Part shown: positions 1-5,965 of the stretch, piece after piece | Layout of the letters: every line of letters begins with the position of its first letter | Position numbering within the stretch: the first letter of the stretch is position 1 | DNA from: an uncultured bacterium | GTDB lineage: Bacteria; Actinomycetota; Actinomycetes; S36-B12 | Direction: 5' to 3' | Assembly: GCA_903954205.1 (NCBI GenBank) | Contig: CAJBMR010000524.1 | Location: forward strand, 1-6,608 | DNA length: 6,608 nucleotides | Position numbers and translations under genes: made by a program | Notes under the pieces: model-generated | Told to the model about the DNA's origin: nothing | Database searches by the model: none | What the model saw: only the letters and a program-made list of their open reading frames with translations

Positions 1-1
1 C

Positions 2-421
2 GATCTGGGGTTCACTGCGCTAGATGCTGACGCGCAGTTCGCGCACGTGCTCACGGCGGGCCGCGCCATCACCGCTGAATCGCTTGATCTCGACGAGGAC
101 GCTGCGGACTATCTCGGGCTGCCGGGGCTGCTGAGCCCCGAAGACATGGCGACCGTCCTCGCTTCACGCGATGCCAAACTGCGCCGTCACGTCGCAGCCG
201 TGACCGATGAAGTGGACTTCACGCCCTCGACATGGCGCGACACGCAGGAGGTGCGCAAGGACATCCACCGGATGGTGAGCGTCCTGGCAGCACGCACGGG
301 CAAGGCACACGGGCAGATCCACGCAGAGGTGCGCCAGGTGATCCCCGGTGCCCCGACGGCGGTCGCCGACTACGACACGCTCGTGGCGCGCCACGATCAC
401 CTGATGACGCTGGTCGTCTAG
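2..421 (+). CDS. C-terminal part of a probable DEAD/DEAH-box helicase (5' end outside window)
   Basis: The frame is open from the left edge to a TAG at 419-421, giving 139 residues of a protein whose start lies outside the window. A GTG at 47 could serve as a start, but the reading continues upstream with the same acidic, Ala-rich character, so this is the tail of a longer gene. The last third, with R-x-x-I-H-x-M-V, then ARTGKAHGQIHAEVRQ and a short final helix, resembles from memory the C-terminal domain of large actinobacterial DEAD/DEAH helicases (the mycobacterial Rv2917 type), where an arginine-rich helix is followed by TG-x-x-H-x-x-xH-x-ELR. No helicase motifs (Walker A, DEAH, SAT) fall in the visible part, so the assignment rests on this tail alone. 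The gene ends by overlapping the convergent flavoprotein gene by four bases, leaving no room for a separate terminator. Confidence 0.6.
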   Translation, partial: DLGFTALDADAQFAHVLTAGRAITAESLDLDEDAADYLGLPGLLSPEDMATVLASRDAKLRRHVAAVTDEVDFTPSTWRDTQEVRKDIHRMVSVLAARTGKAHGQIHAEVRQVIPGAPTAVADYDTLVARHDHLMTLVV

Positions 422-1638
422 GTGCTGGCGTGCACCTCGTCGGCGGCCCGGAGCCCGCTGCGTAGAGCACCTTCCATGAGCCCGGCCCACTCACCTGCCG
501 TGTGCTCGCCCGCGAAGTGCACGCGCCCGATGGGTGCGCCGATGATCTCCGCGTCATCGGGTCGGCTCACCGCACCGAGACCGGAGTAGGCGAACGTCGC
601 CCAGGGGTCGTCATCCCATGTGCTGAGGAGCGCGCCGTCGGATGCAAGTGCGAGGTCGGGTCGCAGTGCTCCCACGGCGTCCAGCCACGTCGACGCACCG
701 CGCGCGACGTCCAGCCCCGCGAGTGCTGCGGCGGAGCCAGAGAAGCAGTGCACCACCGGCTGGATCTCACCGCTGTCGTCGCTGGCGGTCCAGCACCAGA
801 ACCGTCGAGCGACATCGAGTACTGCGCTCGCTGGTGGACGGCTACTCAGCGGCGCATGGAGTTTGGCCGCGTGTCCGCGCACCATGCGCGTCATGGCCTC
901 GCGCTGGAGATCCGGCATGCCGGGCTGTAGGTCGAATTCCTCGAGCAGGGGCAGCGGGATGGCGATGACCACCGCGTCAGCGTCGATGCTTGCACCCTGC
1001 ACGTCGACCCGCACGCCCTCGGGCGTGGTGCGCACCGCTGATGCCGGTGTCTGCAGCCGCACACGATCGCCCAGGTGAGCAGCCAGGGCCAGCGCGATCC
1101 CCTGGTTGCCTCCGGCGACCCGAGCGGTGGGCAAAGGCTGTACCGATGCGACGGCGTCCAGCAGGATGTGACACGAGAGCAGGTCCTCGGATGCCGCCCA
1201 GCTGATGGCGGCGCGTGCGGCGAGCGCCTCGGCCGCAGCAGACCCGGGCAGGTGTTGATCGAGGAACGCCCGCAGGGACACGCGGGAGTCCGTCGCCTCC
1301 GCAGCGGGTCGCATCGCGCTCGCCACCGCCGCGACCTCTTCCGCGGTGACGGGTGACGAGGTGTGGCGTGGCTCGCGGACGTAGTAGGACATCCCCGAAG
1401 GTGCGAGACCAAGGTTGAAGCGCTCCGCCGTCTCCCGCAGGACGTCGTAACCGCTCAACACGAATTCCGCCCCCCGCTCGACGACGGTTTGCGGGTGGCC
1501 GGGGATCAGCTCCTGGGACCACACGCGGCCGCCCACCCGATCCCGGGCCTCGAGCACCGTGACGTCATGGCCGAGCGTGACGAGGCGATCGGCACAGGCG
1601 AGCCCGGCGAAGCCAGCCCCGATCACCACGATGCGCAC
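418..1638 (-). CDS. Flavin-containing amine oxidase-like FAD oxidoreductase
   Basis: This 406-residue cytoplasmic protein belongs to the FAD-dependent amine oxidase superfamily (monoamine/polyamine oxidases and relatives), which oxidise C-N or related bonds with FAD and oxygen. It opens with the Rossmann dinucleotide site G7-A-G9-F-A-G12, then E30 for the adenosine ribose and the G36-G37-R38-V-W motif. K259 in the GHAAKLHA segment fits the flavin-N5/water lysine of the family. The C-terminal FAD site is FAGEHT at 375-380 followed by EWAGLMEGALRSG. The pre-C-terminal segment DPWATFAYSG has no cysteine, so covalent FAD as in monoamine oxidases is unlikely. There is no signal peptide. I chose the GTG at 1638 because the protein then begins MRIVVIGAG. 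A GTG at 1680 would add 14 unneeded residues and has no ribosome site. The substrate is unknown. The gene is divergent from the ClC gene and convergent with the helicase. Confidence 0.85.
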   Translation of the reverse strand: MRIVVIGAGFAGLACADRLVTLGHDVTVLEARDRVGGRVWSQELIPGHPQTVVERGAEFVLSGYDVLRETAERFNLGLAPSGMSYYVREPRHTSSPVTAEEVAAVASAMRPAAEATDSRVSLRAFLDQHLPGSAAAEALAARAAISWAASEDLLSCHILLDAVASVQPLPTARVAGGNQGIALALAAHLGDRVRLQTPASAVRTTPEGVRVDVQGASIDADAVVIAIPLPLLEEFDLQPGMPDLQREAMTRMVRGHAAKLHAPLSSRPPASAVLDVARRFWCWTASDDSGEIQPVVHCFSGSAAALAGLDVARGASTWLDAVGALRPDLALASDGALLSTWDDDPWATFAYSGLGAVSRPDDAEIIGAPIGRVHFAGEHTAGEWAGLMEGALRSGLRAADEVHAST

Positions 1639-1681
1639 GGCCCTAGCCTGCCCGATGGGCGGTGCGGCTGCCGACACCACC

Positions 1682-1688
1682 GGGAGGG
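1682..1688 (+). promoter_or_regulatory. Ribosome binding site supporting a TTG start for the ClC gene
   Basis: GGGAGGG lies six bases before the TTG at 1695, good spacing for a Shine-Dalgarno site. The in-frame ATG at 1707 is preceded immediately by AGGGGG with no spacer, which suits initiation less well. The two choices differ by only four residues. The site lies inside the short divergent control region shared with the flavoprotein gene, for which I could not identify convincing -35/-10 elements. Confidence 0.5.
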
Positions 1689-1694
1689 TGATGA

Positions 1695-2855
1695 TTGGGT
1701 AGGGGGATGGTCACGCCGGACACCCCTGTCGCGCATGAGCGTCGACCCCTGCTGGCGGTGGTCATCGCCGCCCTCGTGGGTCTCATCCTCGGCTACGCCG
1801 CCCTCCTCATCGTCAATGCCGGCATCGCACTCGTGTGGGAGACCATCCCGGAGATGTGGGGCACGACGCCCGCCTGGTACGTCATCGGAGTCCTGGTCCT
1901 CGCCGCCGTCCTCGTTTACGTCATCCGCACGCATGTGGGCGACGCGGGCCATGCGCCCCTCGGCGGCATCGCGATAAGCCCATTGACGCCGCGGGAGTAC
2001 GTCGGCGTGATCCTCGCGATCCTCGCTTCTCTCCTTGGAGGAGTTGTGCTCGGGCCCGAGGTCGCTCTCGTCGCCACCGGATCTGTGGTCGGCACCGTCA
2101 TCGCAAAGCGCATGCGCTTCACCGAGCCCGAGGACGCAAAGAAGATCGTGGGCGCCGGTGCGCTGGGCGCCATCCTCGCGCTCTTCATCGGTCCTGTGCT
2201 CGCCGGCTCCCTCTCGCTCGATGGCGCACCAGATGCCGTGGAGTTGGACCAGTTGGCGTGGGCGATCGTGGTCGCGATCATCGCGACGCTGGCGGTCGCC
2301 ATCGCGCGGGTGGTGGCCGCGCTGCTCGCTCGGGTGGCCGGCTCAGGCCCACACCTGGGTGTCCTCGTCGGTGCCTCGCTCGTCATTGCCGGCTCAGCGC
2401 TCGCCGTGCAGTACTTCACCGGCGAGTCAGTCCTCTTCGTCGTGACCTCCGGCGAGGAGATGATCACAGAACTCCCGACACTCACGAGTGTGTCGACCGT
2501 GGCGCTCGTCCTCGCCTTCAAAGCCTTGGCCTACGCCGTCTCGCTCGGCGCAGGCTTCCGCGGTGGACCCTTCTTCCCGGCAATGTTTGTCGGGGCGACG
2601 GCGGGGCTGCTCGCGGCAGTCGCTCTGCCGAGTGGTCCCTCGATCTCGGCCGCCATGGTGGTGGGAGTGGTGGCTGCCGTGATCGCGACGGCTCCGATGA
2701 AGTGGCCGATCGCCATCGTGCTGGGCATCGTCATCGGGTTCGTCATGGGCACCTGGACCCTGGTGCCCGCCGCCCTGGTCGGAGCGGTGGTCGCGCGGGC
2801 GATCCCGCGCTGGGCTGACCGGATGACGCCATCTCGTGTCGATGCAGCGCACTAG
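1695..2855 (+). CDS. ClC-family chloride channel/transporter homologue, short and atypical
   Basis: This 386-residue polytopic membrane protein has roughly ten hydrophobic segments, the first at about 19-48 and the last at about 338-370. It fits the ClC family, which moves Cl- or other anions as channels or as anion/H+ antiporters. GVVLGPEVALVATGSVVG (116-133) matches the G-R-E-G-P filter helix, with E122 as the probable gating glutamate. LAFKALAYAVSLGAG (273-287) and FRGGPFFPAMFVG (288-300) match the conserved K...S-G-S-G..GG-x-F-x-P signature. ATAPMKWPIAIVLG (331-344) matches the later T-x-x-x-x-x-P-I helix. It is shorter than the typical bacterial size of about 440-470 residues and has no CBS domains. 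The first anion-filter motif (GSGIP in classical members) is not recognisable; the nearest piece is GDAGHAP at 82-88. The usual EE after P-L-A-G-I-L-F-I-I is replaced by SLSLDGA at 172-178. Transported ion and mechanism are therefore uncertain. Confidence 0.8.
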   Translation: MGRGMVTPDTPVAHERRPLLAVVIAALVGLILGYAALLIVNAGIALVWETIPEMWGTTPAWYVIGVLVLAAVLVYVIRTHVGDAGHAPLGGIAISPLTPREYVGVILAILASLLGGVVLGPEVALVATGSVVGTVIAKRMRFTEPEDAKKIVGAGALGAILALFIGPVLAGSLSLDGAPDAVELDQLAWAIVVAIIATLAVAIARVVAALLARVAGSGPHLGVLVGASLVIAGSALAVQYFTGESVLFVVTSGEEMITELPTLTSVSTVALVLAFKALAYAVSLGAGFRGGPFFPAMFVGATAGLLAAVALPSGPSISAAMVVGVVAAVIATAPMKWPIAIVLGIVIGFVMGTWTLVPAALVGAVVARAIPRWADRMTPSRVDAAH

Positions 2856-2868
2856 CCCGGGACGGGCT
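2854..2868. terminator. Small hairpin between convergent ClC and lipoprotein genes
   Basis: AGCCCG (2854-2859) and CGGGCT (2863-2868) form a perfect 6-bp GC-rich stem with loop GGA, starting within the ClC stop codon. A second GGGCT at 2882-2886 could pair alternatively with the left arm. The position between two convergent stop codons fits a bidirectional terminator, but the stem is short and no T tract follows on either side, so this is tentative. Confidence 0.35.
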
Positions 2869-2875
2869 CGTCAGC

Positions 2876-3199
2876 TCAGTTGGGCTCGTCGGCGACCTGA
2901 ATGTCGAAACTGACGTCTTCTCCCTCGACGGTCTCGACCGTGATGGTGACGTCATAGGTATTGCCGACCGCGGCGTCACCGATGACGCAGACGATGGAGG
3001 CGCCGACCTCCGCGGGCAGATCAGACGGACATTCGAGGGGCGGCATCTCGTCGAGCGGCACGCCCTGGCCCTCAGCGAGTGCAGCGGTGGCCTTCTGCTC
3101 CACTTCGGTCGCCGACAGTGAAGGGGTGCCCACGGTCATGGTGCACGCCGAAATGAGGAGGGCCGACGTCACTGCCGTGGTAGCCAAGAGAAAGCGCAT
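2876..3199 (-). CDS. DUF4333-type secreted lipoprotein
   Basis: This is a 107-residue exported lipoprotein of unknown function. Residues 1-18 form a signal peptide (R2, then a hydrophobic stretch), ending in the lipobox I16-S-A-C19, so C19 should be lipidated and the protein anchored outside the cytoplasmic membrane. The rest is one small domain: an early helix (TEVEQKATAALAEG), then E56-C57-P-S-D-L-P-A-E-V-G-A-S-I-V-C71, then alternating beta-type sequence YDVTITVETVEGEDVSFDI. The CP..L.A.VGA...C pattern followed by G-x-x-Y-x-V-x-V-T is what I know from DUF4333, a domain of small actinobacterial exported proteins. C57 and C71 probably form a disulfide. No clear ribosome site precedes the ATG. 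A TACCGT hexamer six bases upstream would fit a leaderless transcript. The gene faces the ClC gene tail to tail across a 20-base gap. Confidence 0.8.
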   Translation of the reverse strand: MRFLLATTAVTSALLISACTMTVGTPSLSATEVEQKATAALAEGQGVPLDEMPPLECPSDLPAEVGASIVCVIGDAAVGNTYDVTITVETVEGEDVSFDIQVADEPN

Positions 3200-3205
3200 G
3201 CCGTC

Positions 3206-3211
3206 ACGGTA
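3206..3211 (-). promoter_or_regulatory. Possible -10 element for a leaderless lipoprotein mRNA
   Basis: On the minus strand TACCGT fits the actinobacterial TAnnnT -10 pattern and sits six bases before the ATG, which would start transcription at or next to the start codon. This agrees with the absence of a Shine-Dalgarno site. No good -35 hexamer lies at 16-18 bases; TTGACC at 3243-3248 is about 31 bases away, too far to pair with it. Confidence 0.25.
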
Positions 3212-3276
3212 GGTGGTGTCGAGTGCGTGGACGACCGCTCATGGTCAATTGCTCGGACAGCTCTCGGTCAGCGTGC

Positions 3277-3293
3277 ATCTCGGGTATCTCGGG
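3277..3293. repeat. Tandem 8-bp repeat ATCTCGGG upstream of the lipoprotein gene
   Basis: ATCTCGGG occurs at 3277-3284 and again at 3286-3293, separated by one T. It lies between the large inverted repeat and the lipoprotein start, so it could be a regulator site, but a chance repeat this short in GC-rich DNA is also possible. The remaining non-coding sequence from 3200 to 3298 shows nothing else I can name. Confidence 0.3.
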
Positions 3294-3298
3294 AAATG

Positions 3299-3338
3299 GA
3301 TGCGGGCAAGGTGGCCATGAGGCCACCTTGCCCGCATC
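3299..3338 (-). terminator. Perfect 18-bp inverted repeat, probable terminator of the leftward operon
   Basis: The left arm (3299-3316, beginning GATGCGGGCA) and right arm (3321-3338, ending TGCCCGCATC) are exact reverse complements over 18 bp with a loop of only four bases (ATGA). The predicted RNA hairpin would be very stable. It lies about 65 bases past the last stop codon of the leftward sulfatase operon and upstream of the separately transcribed lipoprotein gene. On the minus strand the stem is followed by CATTTCCC, only a weak T run, as is common for actinobacterial hairpin terminators. The perfect symmetry also allows a protein-binding operator, which I consider less likely. Confidence 0.7.
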
Positions 3339-3383
3339 GATCCGATAACCACGACGGGTATGACTGCCCGGCGCGTCATCGTG

Positions 3384-3402
3384 CTTCTCCCGACAGGAGA
3401 GG
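3384..3402 (-). terminator. Small hairpin just after the stop of the broken gene
   Basis: TCTCC (3386-3390) pairs with GGAGA (3396-3400) around the loop CGACA. Bases 3384 and 3402 can add an outer pair beyond one imperfect position. On the minus strand it begins three bases after the TAA at 3405-3407. It could be a first, weak termination signal or an mRNA 3' stabiliser ahead of the much stronger inverted repeat at 3299-3338. Confidence 0.35.
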
Positions 3403-3404
3403 TG

Positions 3405-3989
3405 TTACGGCGTTTCGGGTGCGAAGGCCCACGGCTTGACGGAGCTGCCCACCTTGGCAACGCCGATGAGGGCACCGTCGTAGACGGAGTTGTTGGTGGT
3501 GACTCCCTTGGCTCCGGGAACGCTCACCAACTGCCAGGTCGGCGTACCGAAGGCGCTCGTGGGTCCCGCGGTGCGCGCGACCGTGGCGACTGCCGCGACC
3601 GCGCCGTTCTTGCCGTACGTCGTGGTCACGGGCAGCTGGTAGCTGCCGCTCCCGTTGCCCCAGATGCCCTCGAAGTGGGTGAGCGGGCTCGTGGCCTTCT
3701 TCGGCAGGATGCCCTTGGGGAAGGCGAAGGTCTTGATGTTGCTGAAGGTCCCCGTCGCCGAGTTGTAGTCGATAAGCGTGGCGATGCCGATGGGATCGCC
3801 GTCGCTGCCGCTGGTCGCGGCCGGCTTCGAGAGTCCCTGGCCACCGGAGATGGTGTAGCTGCTGCCGCCGTTCCACCAGATCCCGTAGGCGGTGTGGGTC
3901 AGCGAGCGGGAGGCCTTCGGGTATTTGATGGGCGTCTGCTCACCTGTGGCGGGGTCGTAGATGAAGGCATAACCGGCGGGGTTCCCGCA
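3405..3989 (-). pseudogene. 5'-truncated gene for a GIW-x-NG repeat protein (194 codons, no start)
   Basis: On the minus strand the frame from TGC at 3989 to TAA at 3405 is open for 194 codons and reads like true protein, but has no ATG, GTG or TTG before residue 121 (GTG, 3629) and is closed upstream by a TAG at 3990-3992. The sequence carries an internal repeat. YAFIYDPATG (7-16) ... TH ... GIWWNGGSSYTI (36-47) recurs as TLIDYNSATG (71-80) ... TH ... GIWGNGSGSYQL (108-119), about 64-73 residues apart. A degenerate third part ends at NNSVYDGALIGVA. Gly/Ser/Thr/Tyr richness and the repeats suggest an exported beta-rich, perhaps propeller-like protein, but I do not recognise a named family. 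It begins 7 nt after the sulfatase stop, in another frame. The N-terminus and any signal peptide are missing, so it is best read as a deletion remnant or an assembly join. Initiation at 3629 would give 74 residues cutting the second repeat. Confidence 0.6.
3976..3988 (-). other. Hairpin and G5 run at the sulfatase/remnant junction
   Basis: GCGGG (3976-3980) and CCCGC (3984-3988) form a perfect 5-bp stem with a 3-nt loop. On the minus strand the order is sulfatase TAG, a run of five G including its last base, a second TAG in another frame at 3990-3992, then this hairpin. The structure lies inside the first codons of the truncated gene. It may mark the breakpoint or be chance in GC-rich DNA; no function can be shown. 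Confidence 0.3.
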
Positions 3990-3996
3990 CTACCCC

Positions 3997-5964
3997 CTAT
4001 GAACTCGGTGTGACGGGGAACTGCTTCGCGGTGCCGTCAGCCCACGGCTGCATCGTGGGGCTGAGACGCTTGAGGACGCGCTGGGCGTTGAGCAGTCCCT
4101 GCATCTCCTGCTGCACGTCGGCATAGTCGGGGTTGCCATTGAGATTCGTCATCTCAGTCGGGTCAACCGTGACGTTGTAGAGCTCGAACTGATCGGCGGG
4201 GGGAGCAACCTGACCCGACGTCGGATTCGGTGCCTTCACGGTTGTCGTCGCGATCTTGCGACCAGGCCGGTTCTGGAGGCCTTCGACGATCGTGAACACG
4301 TCTTGGACGTTGGGGGAGGTCCACAGGGCAGGGTTGTCCCAGTAGCGATTGAGTTTCCAGCGCTCCTGGGCTCCGTCGGTGCCCGTGGGCAGGTAGGCAA
4401 CGACGGTCTCGACGCTCGCGGGCTGCACCACCGGGGGGTAGGCGAGCCCGGTGAAGGAGACAGACTGAGCTCCGCGGAAGATCTGGTCGTCGGTCATGAA
4501 GTAGATCGGCTCGTCGCGCATCGACTCGACGTCCTGCTCGCCCAGGAGCACTCCGGAGAGGTCTCGGCCTACGAGGCGACGCACCTGAAGGTGCGAGGAG
4601 TTGAGATCCCGCGCGATGGCTGCCTGGTCGAGTCCGGCAAGGCCCAGCAGAGTGGGCAGGATATCGGCGTGGCTGGTGAGCACGTCGGAGGTCACGCCCT
4701 CGGGGAAGAGAACCGGGTTATGCAGGATGAAGGGCACGCGCAGCATCTCGTCGTAGCCGTTGTGCCACTTCTGGAACATCCCGCCGTGCGCTCCGAGCAC
4801 GTCGCCGTGATCGGATATGTAGACCACGATGGTGTTGCGATAGGTCTCGGGATCAGAGGCGAGTGCCTGCATGACGGAGCCGACATGGCGGTCGACTTCC
4901 TTCTGCAACTGATAGTAGAACCGGTGGTAGGCAGTGTTGTTGTTGAGCGGCTGGAAGCCCTGCCCGTAGAGGCTGACGAAACTTGCCTGAGCATCCGGCT
5001 TCGTCGAAAGGTCTTCACTGGCCGAGGCGCCGTAGGCGGACGTGAAGAGATCACGCGGCACATTGGATCCCACGAGCTGGTCGGTAAGGTAGAAGGAGCC
5101 GGGCTGGCCCGAGGCGTCGCTGGCGAGCGTGAGTTGCCCCCACAGCGTGATGTCGTGCGGATTGACGAAGGAGGCGACCATGAGCCATGGCTTGCGAGAG
5201 CCGCGCAGCGCCGTGATCTGGTCCACGCTGAGTTCGGCGTAGACCTCGTCGCGCCCCTTCCCGCCGGGGCCGGCAGATGATCCCGAGTTGAGCGGGTTGC
5301 TCCCGTGGGGCTCGGGCCCGATGAATCCGGTGAAGCCGTACTGCTCGAGCATGCCGGACTCGAGGTAGAGGTCCTCGAGATATTCGTTGCGGCTGCCGTT
5401 GTCGTTGTACGACGGCACGGGATTGTAGGTGCCCGGCTGGTAGAGGTCAGCGTCGGAGACGTGCCACTTGCCCTTGCAGTACGTGTCGTATCCGGCGGCC
5501 CGGAACCAGTTGCCCAGGGTCGGGACAGTTGCAGGCTCAAGCCAGTAGAGGTCCTCCTCGATGGATGCCTTCGCCGATCCTGATGTCTGCGACACGCCAT
5601 GGAGCGAGGGGTACTGGCCGGTGAAGATCGAGGCGCGGCTCGGCTGGCACGCGGTGGACATGATGTGGTGGTGAGTGAACTCGAATGCCTTGCGACGGAG
5701 GAACTCCTGTGTCGGCAGGTTGGTCTTGCGCCACGCCTTGAGTGCATCGCTCTCGTAGACGGGCGCGTATCGCTGCTCGTCGACGACAACGATCAGGAAG
5801 TTGGGGCGCTTGCGCAGTCGACCCCTCGGGCTGAAGGGACGCCGCTTGGCGGCCGCCCCGGCAGAGCCCGCGGTGCTTGCGCCGACGGCCACGGCGCCCG
5901 CCGCAACGCCGGCCGCCTGCAGGAGTCGACGCCTGCTCAGGCCCGAGTTGGTGTCCGATGCCAT
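3997..5964 (-). CDS. Tat-exported formylglycine-dependent sulfatase
   Basis: This complete 655-residue protein is a type I sulfatase, which hydrolyses sulfate esters using a cysteine converted to formylglycine. The N-terminus has a twin-arginine signal, LSRRRLLQ (9-16), then a hydrophobic Ala/Gly stretch with a likely cleavage site near SAGAAA (34-39), so the folded enzyme is exported. The catalytic core begins at NFLIVVVDEQR (55-65), with D62 as metal ligand. C106-Q-P-S-R110 is the C-x-P-x-R modification site. GKWH at 165-168 gives the usual active-site Lys/His, SDHGD at 384-388 the Asp/His metal ligands, and K399 before YDEMLRVPF (404-412) fits the late active-site Lys. The C-terminal ELYNVTVDPTEMTNL (594-608) is the typical sulfatase tail. 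Nothing essential is missing. The substrate cannot be told from sequence, and no formylglycine-generating enzyme is in the window. The ATG is one base after the preceding gene's TGA, implying translational coupling. Confidence 0.93.
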   Translation of the reverse strand: MASDTNSGLSRRRLLQAAGVAAGAVAVGASTAGSAGAAAKRRPFSPRGRLRKRPNFLIVVVDEQRYAPVYESDALKAWRKTNLPTQEFLRRKAFEFTHHHIMSTACQPSRASIFTGQYPSLHGVSQTSGSAKASIEEDLYWLEPATVPTLGNWFRAAGYDTYCKGKWHVSDADLYQPGTYNPVPSYNDNGSRNEYLEDLYLESGMLEQYGFTGFIGPEPHGSNPLNSGSSAGPGGKGRDEVYAELSVDQITALRGSRKPWLMVASFVNPHDITLWGQLTLASDASGQPGSFYLTDQLVGSNVPRDLFTSAYGASASEDLSTKPDAQASFVSLYGQGFQPLNNNTAYHRFYYQLQKEVDRHVGSVMQALASDPETYRNTIVVYISDHGDVLGAHGGMFQKWHNGYDEMLRVPFILHNPVLFPEGVTSDVLTSHADILPTLLGLAGLDQAAIARDLNSSHLQVRRLVGRDLSGVLLGEQDVESMRDEPIYFMTDDQIFRGAQSVSFTGLAYPPVVQPASVETVVAYLPTGTDGAQERWKLNRYWDNPALWTSPNVQDVFTIVEGLQNRPGRKIATTTVKAPNPTSGQVAPPADQFELYNVTVDPTEMTNLNGNPDYADVQQEMQGLLNAQRVLKRLSPTMQPWADGTAKQFPVTPSS

Positions 5965-5965
5965 A

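Noticed and set aside
1639..1680. Extension of the flavoprotein gene to the GTG at 1680
   Set aside because: It adds 14 residues ahead of a Rossmann fold that normally begins the protein, has no ribosome site, and would almost fill the divergent control region.
1691..1702. Mini-ORF ATG-ATT-GGG-TAG overlapping the ClC start, as a leader peptide
   Set aside because: The Shine-Dalgarno-like GGAGGG ends only two bases before this ATG, which is too close, and the spacing fits the TTG at 1695 better.
1835..2818. Open frame of 327 codons on the plus strand inside the ClC gene
   Set aside because: It is Arg/Gly-rich and in a shifted frame of a gene with clear ClC signatures, so it is a codon-bias shadow.
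3376..3876. Minus-strand frame of 166 codons overlapping the truncated repeat gene
   Set aside because: The translation is Arg/His/Gln-rich without structure, and it is a shifted reading of the frame that carries the repeats.
3990..3999. Programmed frameshift at GGGGG joining the sulfatase to the repeat remnant
   Set aside because: The sulfatase stop precedes most of the G run, and the target frame has its own TAG at 3990-3992. One slip cannot bypass both stops, and the sulfatase already has a natural C-terminus.
3360..4013. Plus-strand open frame of 217 codons opposite the truncated repeat gene
   Set aside because: The product is Gly/Arg/Val-rich with no motif, while the opposite strand shows internal repeats and coherent coding. 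It also begins within the probable terminator region.
4303..5280. Long open frame of 325 codons on the plus strand, opposite the sulfatase gene
   Set aside because: It lies fully antisense to a sulfatase with all catalytic motifs intact, and its protein is a low-complexity Gly/Val/Glu/Arg mix without any motif. It is a GC-bias shadow.
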